From an uncultured Eubacteriales bacterium (GTDB lineage: Bacteria > Bacillota > Clostridia > Christensenellales > CAG-138): 64,000 nucleotides of DNA. The notes under the pieces are model-generated. The model worked only from the letters and a program-made list of their open reading frames with translations. It had not been told where the DNA came from and ran no database searches. The stretch lies in NCBI GenBank assembly GCA_902765005.1, contig CACWYB010000003.1, positions 62,001 to 126,000 on the forward strand, read 5' to 3'. Shown one piece after another: positions 8,414 to 15,895 of the stretch (the stretch's first letter is position 1; every line of letters begins with the position of its first letter). The translations under genes were made by a program, and so were the position numbers.

Positions 8414-10374
8414 TTGAGCCAATCCAATAAGGTTTGTTCGTCGATGATGGGGATGTTCAGCTGCTGAGCCTTGGTGAGCTTGCTGCCCGCCGCCTCCCCG
8501 GCCAGCACATAGTCGGTCTTCTTGCTCACGCTCCCCGCCGCTTTGCCGCCGTGGCTGGTGATCAAGTCCTCCGCTTCCTTTCGGCTGAGGGTGGGCAGGG
8601 TGCCGGTGATAACGATGGTCTTGCCGCTGATGGGGGAGGCCACCGCCGCCCGGTCCGCCACCGGGGAGACCCCGTAGGCCAACAGATCGTCGATCTGCCG
8701 GCTGATGCGGGGGTCATGGAAGAAGGAGAGTACGCTCTCCGCCACGATCTCGCCCACATCCTCGATGGCGATGAGCTCATCGAAGGTGGCATTTCGCAGC
8801 TTTTCCAGGGAGCCGAAGGTGAGGGAAAGGTCCCGGGCCGTCTTCACCCCCACGTTGGGGATGCCCAGGGCGTTCAAAAAGGCGCTCAAAGGCCGGTGCT
8901 TGCTGTTCTCCAGGGCATTCAACAGGTTCTGGGCTTTCTTCTCCCCGAAGCCTTCCAAACCGAGCAGCCGCTCCCTCCGCAGGGTGTACAGCTCGGGGAT
9001 GGTGGCCACGTTCAGCTCGTTGAACAGCTGCTCCGCCGTCTTGTCCGCAAAGGTGTCGATGTCCATGGCGTCCCGGCTGGCAAAATGCGCCAGGCGGGAG
9101 ATGATCTGAGGCCGGCAGGAGAGGGGATTGGTGCAGTAGAGGTGCACGCCTCGATGCTCCACATGGGCGCCGCAGAAGGGGCAGACCTCCGGCTTCTCCA
9201 CCGGGGCCTTGGGGGTGTCCCCGGGCACCGCCCCCAGGATCTCCGGGATCACGTCGTTGCTCCGGCGGATGAACACCCGGGAGCCCACGCCCACCTTCTT
9301 GCGGCAGATGTCGTCCCAGTTGTTCAGGGTGGCGTTGCTCACCGTCACGCCACACAGGTCCACCGGCTCCACGTGGGCCACCGGGGTCAGCTTCCCGGTC
9401 CGGCCCACCTCCCAGGTCACGCTTTCAATGGTGGTGGTGGCTTCCTCCGCGGCGAACTTATAGGCCATGGCCCACCGGGGGAATTTCTCCGTGTAGCCAA
9501 GCTGCGCCCGCTGGGCAAAGTCGCACACTTTGATGACCATGCCGTCGATGAGGAAATCCAGCCCATCCCGTTCCTCGGCCACCTGGTCGATAATGTGGAT
9601 GAACTCGTCCGCCGTGTGCCCGTAGTGGACGAAGGGGGATACGGGGAAGCCGTTCTCCTGCAAAAAGGCCATCATCTGGGCGTGGCTTGTCAGCTCCTTG
9701 CCCTCGATGTAGCCGATGTTATAGCAGAAGCAGCTCAGATGCCGCTCCGCCGTCACCTGGGGATCCAGGTTGCGCAGGGCACCCGCCGCCGCGTTCCGGG
9801 CGTTTTTCAGGGGTTCCCTGGCGGTTTTGTTGTATTTGTCCAGCACGGAAAGGAGCATGATGCACTCCCCCTGAACCTCCATCCGGCCCTTGAAGGGGAT
9901 GGACAGGGGAAGGGAGCGAATGGTTTTGAGCTGGGGTAAAATGGCCTCGCCCGTCACCCCGTTGCCTCGGGTGGCGCCCTGCGCGAGAACGCCGTTCTCA
10001 TAGGTCAGGTTGATGGTGAGCCCGTCAAACTTGTATTCCAGGGCGTAGAGAGGGTCCTCGTCCAGATTAAGCAGCCGTTTGACCCGCTCCATCCATTCCC
10101 GAACGCCCTCCAGGGTGCGCACCTTGTCCAGGCTCCACAGGCGCCCCAGATGCCGATGCTCCTCAAATTTTTCCAAAGGCTCGCCGCCCACCCGGTGGGT
10201 GGGGCTGTCGGGAAGAACAACGCCCGTTTCCGTTTCCAGGGCGATGAGCTTGGCTTCCAGGGCGTCATATTCCCCGTCGGAAATCAGCGGCGCATCCTCC
10301 ACATAGTATGCCCGGGCGTAGACGTTGAGCTGATCGACCAGCTCCTGCATCTGTTGTAGGGTGTTGGTTTCCAT
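8410..10374 (-). CDS. ligA: NAD-dependent DNA ligase LigA
   Basis: A 654-residue NAD+-dependent DNA ligase that seals nicks in replication and repair. Visible features in order are the Ia/adenylation region, the active-site lysine motif EYKFDG (about residue 115), the OB fold (GRTGKLTPVAHVEPV), a four-cysteine zinc finger (CPFCG, then YCTNPLSC), helix-hairpin-helix repeats around GLEGFGEKKAQNLL, and a C-terminal BRCT domain (GKTIVITGTLPTLSRKEAE). The ATG at 10374 follows AAGAGGAAT. It sits between pcrA and the AIR-synthase-like gene; pcrA-ligA adjacency is common in Firmicutes. Confidence 0.98.
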   Translation of the reverse strand: METNTLQQMQELVDQLNVYARAYYVEDAPLISDGEYDALEAKLIALETETGVVLPDSPTHRVGGEPLEKFEEHRHLGRLWSLDKVRTLEGVREWMERVKRLLNLDEDPLYALEYKFDGLTINLTYENGVLAQGATRGNGVTGEAILPQLKTIRSLPLSIPFKGRMEVQGECIMLLSVLDKYNKTAREPLKNARNAAAGALRNLDPQVTAERHLSCFCYNIGYIEGKELTSHAQMMAFLQENGFPVSPFVHYGHTADEFIHIIDQVAEERDGLDFLIDGMVIKVCDFAQRAQLGYTEKFPRWAMAYKFAAEEATTTIESVTWEVGRTGKLTPVAHVEPVDLCGVTVSNATLNNWDDICRKKVGVGSRVFIRRSNDVIPEILGAVPGDTPKAPVEKPEVCPFCGAHVEHRGVHLYCTNPLSCRPQIISRLAHFASRDAMDIDTFADKTAEQLFNELNVATIPELYTLRRERLLGLEGFGEKKAQNLLNALENSKHRPLSAFLNALGIPNVGVKTARDLSLTFGSLEKLRNATFDELIAIEDVGEIVAESVLSFFHDPRISRQIDDLLAYGVSPVADRAAVASPISGKTIVITGTLPTLSRKEAEDLITSHGGKAAGSVSKKTDYVLAGEAAGSKLTKAQQLNIPIIDEQTLLDWLK

Positions 10375-10381
10375 ATTCCTC

Positions 10382-12607
10382 TTAGCTTTCCACTCGGGTG
10401 AGGGGGGCATACAGGGCCGTGAGCCGCTTTTCCACCCCGTTCTTGAACCGGACCCGCACGATCTGGGAGGCGCCCTTGCCCTCCACGCTCTCTATGACGC
10501 CTTCGCCGAAGATGGCGTGGCGGACTCGGTCCCCGTCCTGCCAGTTCAAAACCTTGTCGGAAGGCTTGGGAGCGGCGGCGGGCTTGGTGCCCAGGAACAC
10601 CTGGGGCGGGGTGCGGACCTGCACGGGCTGGGCGTGGAAGCTCTCCGCGGCAGCACTTTCCTTCTGGATGGCCTTCCTGCTCTCCCCGGGCAGACGGATG
10701 GCGTCGCCCATCTCCCGTAGGAAGGAGGAGGGCTGGGAGGTGGTGAACTGGCCGTAGAGCATACGGCTGCCCGCGTAGGTGAGATACAGCTTCTCCCGGG
10801 CCCGGGTCACGCCCACGTAGCAGAGCCGGCGCTCCTCCTCCAGCTTCTCCGGGTCGAACTTGGACTGGGAGGAGGGGAAGAGCCCTTCCTCCATGCCGCA
10901 GAGGAACACCGTGTCGAATTCCAATCCCTTGGCGGCGTGGAGGGTCATTAGGTTCACGCAGCCGTTCTGCTCGTCCACGTTATCCGCGTTCATAAACAGG
11001 GCCACCGTGTTCAGGAAGGATTGGAGCATGTCCGCATCCGGGTCGTCGAAGGAGGCCTCAAACTCGCTCATGTAGCCCAAAAGCTCCTTCACGTTCTCGG
11101 AACGGATCTCATAGTTCTCCTTCTTGTCCTCCTTCAGATAGGCGTCGTAGCCGATCCGCTTGAGCAGGTCCGCCGCGAACACGGAGAAGGATTTCTTTCC
11201 GTATTCCTCAAAGGCCGTGAGCATGATCTCCGCGAAGGGAGCGAACTTGGCCCTGGTCCTGAGCGACAGAGTCTGGGGGTCCAGCAGCACCGCAAAGAGG
11301 GACAGCTCCCGCTGCTGGGCCTCCGAGCGCAGCTCCTCCATGGCGGCGTTGCCGATGCCCCGCCGGGGCACGTTGATGATGCGGGTGAAGGCCACGTCGT
11401 CGTTGGGGTTGCTCAACAGCCGCAGATAGGACAGCACGTCCCTTACCTCGGTGCGGCTGAAGAAGGAGGTGCCGCCGTACACCTTGTAGGGGATGCTGTA
11501 GCTTTGGAGGATCATCTCCAGAATACGGCTCTGGGCGTGGGTGCGGTAGAGGATGGCGAAGGTGTCGAACCGGCTGCCCATGCGGCGTCCGTTGAGGATG
11601 CGGTCGCAGATATACACCGCTTCCTCCCGTTCCGTCCGGCCCTCATAGACCGTGATGGGGAAGCCGTCGGTCTTGTCCGTCCACAGGCGTTTGTCTTTGC
11701 GGCCGTGGTTGTTCTCGATGACCCGGTTAGCCGCTTCCAGGATCTTGTCCGTGGAGCGGTAGTTCTGCTCCAGGCGCACCACATGGGCCCCGGGGAAATC
11801 CTTTTCAAACTCCAAAATGTTGCGGATGTCCGCGCCCCGCCAGCCGTAGATGCTCTGGTCGTCGTCGCCCACCACGCACAGGTTCCGATGCTCCTTGGCC
11901 AGCATGCTCACGATGTGATACTGGGCCATGTTGGTGTCCTGATACTCGTCCACCAGGATATATTGGAACCGGGCGCGATATTTCTGCAGGATGTCCGGGT
12001 TCTTGTCAAAAAGCTCAATGGTCTTGAGCAGCAGATCGTCGAAGTCCAGGGCGTTGGCTTCCTTGAGCCGCTTCTGGTACAGGGCGAAGGCCTCCGTCAC
12101 CTGCCGGGGCTGGTAGCTCTGGATCAAATACTCCTGGGGTTTCAGGGAGTGGTTCTTGGCGTCGGAGAAGATCCCCGCCAGCATGCGCTTGGAGAAGACC
12201 TTGTCGTTAAGATTCAGGTCTTTGATGATATGGCCGATGAGGGCCTGCTGATCGTCCTCATCGTAGATGCTGAACTTTTTGTCGTAGCCCAGGGCTTCGA
12301 TCTCCATGGAAAGAAGGCGCGCGCAAAAGCCGTGGAAGGTGAACAGCCACACGCCCCCGTCCTCGCCGGTGAGCTTCTGCACCCGCTCCTTCATCTCCCG
12401 GGCGGCCTTGTTGGTGAAGGTCAGGGCCAGGATATGGTAGGGTGCCACGCCCTTCTCGGCGATCAGGTAGGCGATGCGGGTGGTGAGCACCCGGGTCTTG
12501 CCGCTGCCCGCGCCGGCCAAAACCAGCAAGGGGCCTTCCGTACAGGTAACCGCCTCCCGCTGGGGCGGATTCAGTTTCGTCAAATCGATATCCATGCTCT
12601 CTCTCAT
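10382..12607 (-). CDS. pcrA: ATP-dependent DNA helicase PcrA/UvrD
   Basis: A 741-residue superfamily 1 3'-5' helicase for repair and rolling-circle or conflict resolution. Motifs in order: Q-motif LNPPQREAV, Walker A AGAGSGKTRVL, DEYQDTN, GDDDQSIYGWRGAD, VRLEQNYRST, LMTLHAAKGLEFDTVF and VGVTRAREKL. The C-terminal tail carries the Tudor-like domain found in PcrA (GDRVRHAIFGEGVI). The ATG at 12607 overlaps the stop of the DUF4364 gene (ATGA); a second ATG at 12595 is also possible. It is followed by ligA within a few bases. Confidence 0.97.
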   Translation of the reverse strand: MRESMDIDLTKLNPPQREAVTCTEGPLLVLAGAGSGKTRVLTTRIAYLIAEKGVAPYHILALTFTNKAAREMKERVQKLTGEDGGVWLFTFHGFCARLLSMEIEALGYDKKFSIYDEDDQQALIGHIIKDLNLNDKVFSKRMLAGIFSDAKNHSLKPQEYLIQSYQPRQVTEAFALYQKRLKEANALDFDDLLLKTIELFDKNPDILQKYRARFQYILVDEYQDTNMAQYHIVSMLAKEHRNLCVVGDDDQSIYGWRGADIRNILEFEKDFPGAHVVRLEQNYRSTDKILEAANRVIENNHGRKDKRLWTDKTDGFPITVYEGRTEREEAVYICDRILNGRRMGSRFDTFAILYRTHAQSRILEMILQSYSIPYKVYGGTSFFSRTEVRDVLSYLRLLSNPNDDVAFTRIINVPRRGIGNAAMEELRSEAQQRELSLFAVLLDPQTLSLRTRAKFAPFAEIMLTAFEEYGKKSFSVFAADLLKRIGYDAYLKEDKKENYEIRSENVKELLGYMSEFEASFDDPDADMLQSFLNTVALFMNADNVDEQNGCVNLMTLHAAKGLEFDTVFLCGMEEGLFPSSQSKFDPEKLEEERRLCYVGVTRAREKLYLTYAGSRMLYGQFTTSQPSSFLREMGDAIRLPGESRKAIQKESAAAESFHAQPVQVRTPPQVFLGTKPAAAPKPSDKVLNWQDGDRVRHAIFGEGVIESVEGKGASQIVRVRFKNGVEKRLTALYAPLTRVES

Positions 12608-13134
12608 TCTTTTCCGGTCAGCGTGTCATAGATGGTGTCATAGAGCTTGGCGCTTTGCTGCTGCCAGTTTTTGCGCATCTGCAGGGATTCCTCCAGGGAG
12701 GCCACCCCCACGTCGATCTCCAGCAGCGTTCGATCCCCCTCCAGGGCCTTGAGCCGAACCAGCAGCCCGCCCCCCGGCAGGGGTTCCTCCGAGGAGACCA
12801 GCTCCCGCTCTTGCCGAAACTGGGGCGCGTTCTGTTTGAGATAGGCGTCGATCCCTTCCCGCAGGGAGTAGGTGAGCCCTTTCTCGAACATGGAAAGGGT
12901 CATCATGCCCTGGTTTGTCAACTGGGCGCAGGGGCCGAAGGGACGGCGCTCCACCTGGATATCCCCGTTCTTCTCCAGCTCACCCACCACGTCGTGGAAG
13001 GAGAACCAGTTCATGCCCGTGCTTTCAAAGGCGCATTGGTAGAACTGCTGCTCCGTCAGCTCCGTCTTGGCGGCGTTCAGGATATACAGCAGCTGCACCT
13101 TTTCCTTGGCAAGCCCCTCTAAAAAATTCGGCAT
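12604..13134 (-). CDS. DUF4364 family protein
   Basis: A 176-residue protein resembling the DUF4364 family found next to pcrA/ligA in Clostridia. The N-terminal half looks like a winged-helix fold (VQLLYILNAAKTELTEQQFY, then GMNWFSFHDVVGELEKNG). Function is unknown; a regulatory or DNA-binding role is only inferred from the fold. The ATG at 13134 follows AGGGGGAC; a GTG two codons earlier is an alternative. It is the first gene of the pcrA-ligA operon, with a clear promoter 28 bp upstream. Confidence 0.75.
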   Translation of the reverse strand: MPNFLEGLAKEKVQLLYILNAAKTELTEQQFYQCAFESTGMNWFSFHDVVGELEKNGDIQVERRPFGPCAQLTNQGMMTLSMFEKGLTYSLREGIDAYLKQNAPQFRQERELVSSEEPLPGGGLLVRLKALEGDRTLLEIDVGVASLEESLQMRKNWQQQSAKLYDTIYDTLTGKE

Positions 13135-13161
13135 ATGCACATGTCCCCCTATGTATGAACC

Positions 13162-13190
13162 AGTGTATCAAAAAAATCGGATTTTGACAA
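13162..13190 (-). promoter_or_regulatory. Sigma-A promoter for the DUF4364-pcrA-ligA operon
   Basis: On the minus strand, TTGTCA and TACACT are separated by exactly 17 bases, close to the vegetative consensus, and end 28 bp upstream of the ATG at 13134. The match and placement make this the likely start point for the long minus-strand operon. Confidence 0.7.
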
Positions 13191-13339
13191 TAGAATCATC
13201 GTCCAAAAAGCGAAAATATATCGCTATTGCGAGCGATTTGCGATAACTAATTCGGATCTTTGTTTTGCGGTGGGAAGAAGAAAGAATGGAGACGAATATA
13301 AGGCGGGCGTCTTCGGGAATACAACCGGACGATTGGTTT

Positions 13340-13362
13340 CTCCCGCGCCCGTTCGAATCCCC
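13340..13362 (-). repeat. Truncated second copy of the tRNA-Ala-associated structured repeat
   Basis: On the minus strand these 23 bases repeat exactly the first 23 bases of the full element at 13413-13517 (GGGGATTCGAACGGGCGCGG and three more). The copy then breaks off and unrelated sequence follows. It lies one period (155 bp) downstream of the full element and after a second terminator-like hairpin, so it is the remains of a further array unit. Confidence 0.75.
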
Positions 13363-13370
13363 TTTCAGGT

Positions 13371-13413
13371 AAGACAAAACAAAGACACCGGTTTCGGTGT
13401 CTCTGTTTGTCTT
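13371..13413 (-). terminator. Terminator-like palindrome after the Ala-associated element
   Basis: A core stem AGACACCG/CGGTGTCT with a short AAAC loop is flanked by A-rich sequence on one side and T-rich sequence (TTGTTTTGTCTT) on the other. It directly follows the CCA-like end of the element at 13413-13517 on the minus strand and has the form of a Rho-independent terminator. Confidence 0.65.
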
Positions 13414-13517
13414 GGTGGAGCATAGGGGATTCGCTCTCGGCCTCGACGGCCTCGGTCAGGGCGCGGCTCTGAACGTCCACCGGACGTTCATTCACTCCCG
13501 CGCCCGTTCGAATCCCC
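13413..13517 (-). repeat. tRNA-3'-end-bearing structured repeat (Ala type, full unit)
   Basis: A 105-nt unit downstream of tRNA-Ala on the same strand. It opens with GGGGATTCG and closes with CGAATCCCC, which pair perfectly. Its last 21 bases are an exact copy of the 3' end of the neighbouring tRNA-Ala, including CCA. Inside is a long hairpin: GGGCGCGG with CCGCGCCC outside, GAACGTCC with GGACGTTC inside, and a GGT loop. A second small stem (GAGGCC region) follows. The same architecture with different bases recurs next to tRNA-Val at 45957-46061, where a full unit also measures 105 nt. The function is unknown. It is more likely a structured RNA or a small tRNA-targeting element than a protein gene. 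Confidence 0.85.
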
Positions 13518-13528
13518 ATCATTGTGTC

Positions 13529-13567
13529 AAAAGAAAAAGGGCATCCGATGGATGCCCATTTTCTTTT
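13529..13567 (-). terminator. Terminator of tRNA-Ala
   Basis: Stem GGGCATCC/GGATGCCC with a 3-nt loop, A-rich before and T-rich after (TTTTTCTTTT on the minus strand), starting directly at the tRNA's CCA end. It is a strong Rho-independent terminator, near-symmetrical and so possibly bidirectional. Confidence 0.85.
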
Positions 13568-13642
13568 GGTGGAGCATAGGGGATTCGAACCCCTGACCTC
13601 AACATTGCGAACGTTGCGCGCTACCAACTGTGCTAATGCCCC
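13567..13642 (-). tRNA. tRNA-Ala (anticodon CGC)
   Basis: Seventy-six nucleotides fold as a cloverleaf with encoded CCA. The acceptor is GGGGCAT/ATGCTCC with the G3-U70 wobble pair that marks alanine tRNAs. The anticodon stem is CAACG/TGTTG around loop TTCGCAA, giving anticodon CGC for the GCG codon. The T-arm is AGGGG-TTCGAAT-CCCCT. The D-stem GCAC/GCGC has one A-C mismatch, which is slightly unusual. Downstream on the same strand lie a terminator and repeats carrying a copy of its 3' end. Confidence 0.93.
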
Positions 13643-13767
13643 ACGACGGAACGCAATAAGTATTATACACATCCGGGGAAAAAAAGCAAGGCCTTTTTCC
13701 CATAAAATTTTGCGTGCCTTTTTCCCGGGGATGGCGTATACTATGGGCAACAAACGGGAGGTGCGCC

Positions 13768-14133
13768 ATGGCTAAAGTCCTTTTATTCAATTTCGCCGAT
13801 CAAAAGCGGATGAAGATCCTGTTCCTGCTCATGCAGCATGGCGTGACCGCCGTGGAGGTGCCTCTCCAGGACCAGACCCGTCCTTTAGGCGCCCTGCTGG
13901 GGAAGCCGGGGTATCACGCCGCCCCGGAGGCCGCCGCCCCCTTTTTGGAGGAGATGCTGGTCATGGACGATCTGAACCCCGCCCAGTTTCAGGGCTTCCT
14001 GGCCGGATTAAAGGCCCTGCAGGCCCCAGTCGCCTATAAGGCCGTGACCACGGAGCACAACCTTTCCTGGACCCCTGTACACCTTTTTCGGGAACTGGTG
14101 GCGGAGCATGAAGCCATGCATGCCCCAAAATAA
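13768..14133 (+). CDS. DUF3783 domain-containing protein
   Basis: A 121-residue small soluble protein resembling the DUF3783 family (N-terminal AKVLLFNFADQKRMKILFLL, mid-segment LVMDDLNPAQFQGFLAGLK). The family has no established function. The ATG at 13768 follows GGGAGGTG. It is a single-gene plus-strand unit between tRNA-Ala and a convergent lipid kinase, and it ends in a strong terminator. Confidence 0.75.
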   Translation: MAKVLLFNFADQKRMKILFLLMQHGVTAVEVPLQDQTRPLGALLGKPGYHAAPEAAAPFLEEMLVMDDLNPAQFQGFLAGLKALQAPVAYKAVTTEHNLSWTPVHLFRELVAEHEAMHAPK

Positions 14134-14134
14134 G

Positions 14135-14163
14135 AAAAGAGCCGGTTTTCCCGGCTTTTTTTA
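14135..14163. terminator. Bidirectional terminator between DUF3783 gene and lipid kinase gene
   Basis: Stem AGCCGG/CCGGCT with loop TTTTC is flanked by AAAAG on the left and TTTTTTTAT on the right. It sits between two convergent genes and can end transcription from both sides. Confidence 0.85.
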
Positions 14164-15060
14164 TGCTTGCGGCAGGGCGAAGTTCACGCCGCCGGGCACG
14201 ATCTCCACAGTGAACCTTTTGCGCTCGATGACCTCCCCGTCCAGCGACACGGGCAGCAGCCCCTTTTGGCTCTCCACGGTCAGCTTCTTGGCCCGAGTGT
14301 ACCGGATGATGTCCCTCATCCGCGGGTCCTCCAGGTGGCGGCCCTCCGTGTAGGAGCCGATCAGCTGCACGAAGGAGAGCCGGGACACAGGCTTCACCAG
14401 GCATACCTCGATGCGGCCGTCGTCCACCTGCGCCCGAGGCGCGCACTTGAAGGAGCCGCCCACATACTGGCCGTTGGCGAAGGTGCACAGAAGAATGTCC
14501 CCCTCGTAAAATGCTTCGCCGTCCACCGTGACCATGCAGCCCGTGCGCATGGATTTCAGCAGGGCATGGACGATCCCCACATAGTAGGCCCGCTTTCCGC
14601 CCATGAGGGGCTTGCGCTTCACGGCGTTCATGGTCTTCAGCACGCTGGTGTCGAATCCGAAGCTGAACACGTTGATGCACCAGCGGTCGTCCACCTTCAG
14701 GATGTCGATGGGCGCGGGCTCGGCGGCAAGGAGCCTGTCGATATCCATGAACCGCTCCGGCCCTCCGAAGACCTTCACAAAGTCGTTGCCGCTGCCGCAG
14801 GGGTATACGGTGAAGCTGGCGTTTTTGTGCCCTGCCACGCCGGAGGCTACCTCGTTGATGGTGCCGTCGCCGCCGCAGGCAATACAGCATAGCTGTTCGT
14901 CGGGTTCCGCCTGAATCCGCCGCAGGATGTAGCGCGTGGCGTCGCATGGGCCGGTGGTCTCGTAGAATTCGCAGTTTTCGTGTTCGCGGGCCGCTTGCTC
15001 AATGGTGGCTCTGGCCTTGCCCTGGCCGGCCGCCGGGTTGTACAGGAAAATGTGTTTCAT
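14161..15060 (-). CDS. YegS/BmrU-like lipid (diacylglycerol) kinase
   Basis: A 299-residue member of the DAGK catalytic family, which phosphorylates diacylglycerol or related lipids at the membrane face. Characteristic features are YNPAAGQGKA at the N-terminus, the nucleotide-binding GGDGTINEVASGV, PCGSGNDFVKVFG, and a C-terminal domain with LLCTFANGQYVGGSFKCAP and LPVSLDGEVIE. The ATG at 15060 was chosen because MKHIFLYNPAAG is the conserved family start; 12 further in-frame codons upstream are unlike the family. Its exact lipid substrate is not evident. Confidence 0.92.
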   Translation of the reverse strand: MKHIFLYNPAAGQGKARATIEQAAREHENCEFYETTGPCDATRYILRRIQAEPDEQLCCIACGGDGTINEVASGVAGHKNASFTVYPCGSGNDFVKVFGGPERFMDIDRLLAAEPAPIDILKVDDRWCINVFSFGFDTSVLKTMNAVKRKPLMGGKRAYYVGIVHALLKSMRTGCMVTVDGEAFYEGDILLCTFANGQYVGGSFKCAPRAQVDDGRIEVCLVKPVSRLSFVQLIGSYTEGRHLEDPRMRDIIRYTRAKKLTVESQKGLLPVSLDGEVIERKRFTVEIVPGGVNFALPQA

Positions 15061-15111
15061 GCCTTCGCTTTCCTCAAGAAAATGGATGCCTCGCATCGCA
15101 AACTAACATGC

Positions 15112-15150
15112 AGTATACCATATCCAAACGGGAAAGAAAAGTGGTATACT
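15112..15150. promoter_or_regulatory. Divergent TATACT -10 boxes
   Basis: Two TGGTATACTGCA blocks face opposite ways: TATACT at 15145-15150 on the plus strand reads toward the UPF0489 gene, and its mirror at 15112-15117 on the minus strand reads toward the lipid kinase. Both have the TGG extension typical of extended -10 promoters. The near-identical mirrored pair suggests divergent transcription from this 110-bp gap. Confidence 0.55.
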
Positions 15151-15172
15151 GCAGGAAAAGGAGGGACAAAGG

Positions 15173-15895
15173 ATGCAGCGGGTGTTGGATTTAGATTTGG
15201 ATTTCTTCCTGGCGGCTTGTTGTCCGCTGGCAGAGAAAGGGAAACGGCCCGCCCTTTTGGGGCACGAGCCCTGGGCGGCGGATGCGGTACGCCGCTTTTT
15301 GGAGGATAGCTGCCTATTGTCCTCTCAGACGCCCATCCCGGGCCGGGTCTTTGAAACCCATGACGGCGCCCTTGCCTACTGGAAGGAGCTCATGGAAAAG
15401 GGCCTTTTGCACCCGCCCTTCCACGTGACCCATGTGGACGCTCACAGCGACCTGGGCATCGGCTATCCCGGCCCGGGATACGTGCTCTATAACGTGCTTT
15501 CTCTGCCGCCCAAGCGTCGGCTGGAGCTGGATCGGTTCTACCGGGAGCGGAAGCTGGACGAAGCCAACTACCTGCTCTTTGCCCTGGCCGCCCGGATCGT
15601 GGGCGCGTTGGACAATGTGCGACGGCCCTTTTCCCGGCCGGACCTGCCGGAGCAGATATTGATCCGAAACGACAGGGGAGAGGCCGCCCACATCCGCCTG
15701 CCGCAGTCCTTCCCGGACCTGTTTGAACGGACCAACGGGCCGGAGCCTTTGATCCCCTTTAGGGAATATAAAGAGGACGGAAGCTTTTTTGCCTCCGCCC
15801 CCTATGATTTCGTTTCGCTGGCCATCTCTCCCCGCTACGCGCCGAAGGCGGCGGATGAGCTGGTCCCCGTCTTTCGGGCATACTTGCGCCTTTGA
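15173..15895 (+). CDS. UPF0489-like (arginase-fold) protein
   Basis: A 240-residue protein with an N-terminal LDLDLDFFL motif and HVDAHSDLGIG around residue 88, both typical of UPF0489 proteins related to the arginase/deacetylase fold, where such Asp/His residues bind metal. The reaction is unknown. The start at 15173 follows AAAAGGAGGGACAAAGG with good spacing. It converges with the ABC exporter gene, the stop codons being nearly adjacent. Confidence 0.72.
   Translation: MQRVLDLDLDFFLAACCPLAEKGKRPALLGHEPWAADAVRRFLEDSCLLSSQTPIPGRVFETHDGALAYWKELMEKGLLHPPFHVTHVDAHSDLGIGYPGPGYVLYNVLSLPPKRRLELDRFYRERKLDEANYLLFALAARIVGALDNVRRPFSRPDLPEQILIRNDRGEAAHIRLPQSFPDLFERTNGPEPLIPFREYKEDGSFFASAPYDFVSLAISPRYAPKAADELVPVFRAYLRL

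Noticed and set aside
13247..13753. Minus-strand frame across tRNA-Ala and its repeat
   Set aside because: It contains the whole tRNA and terminators; no ribosome binding site and no known family.
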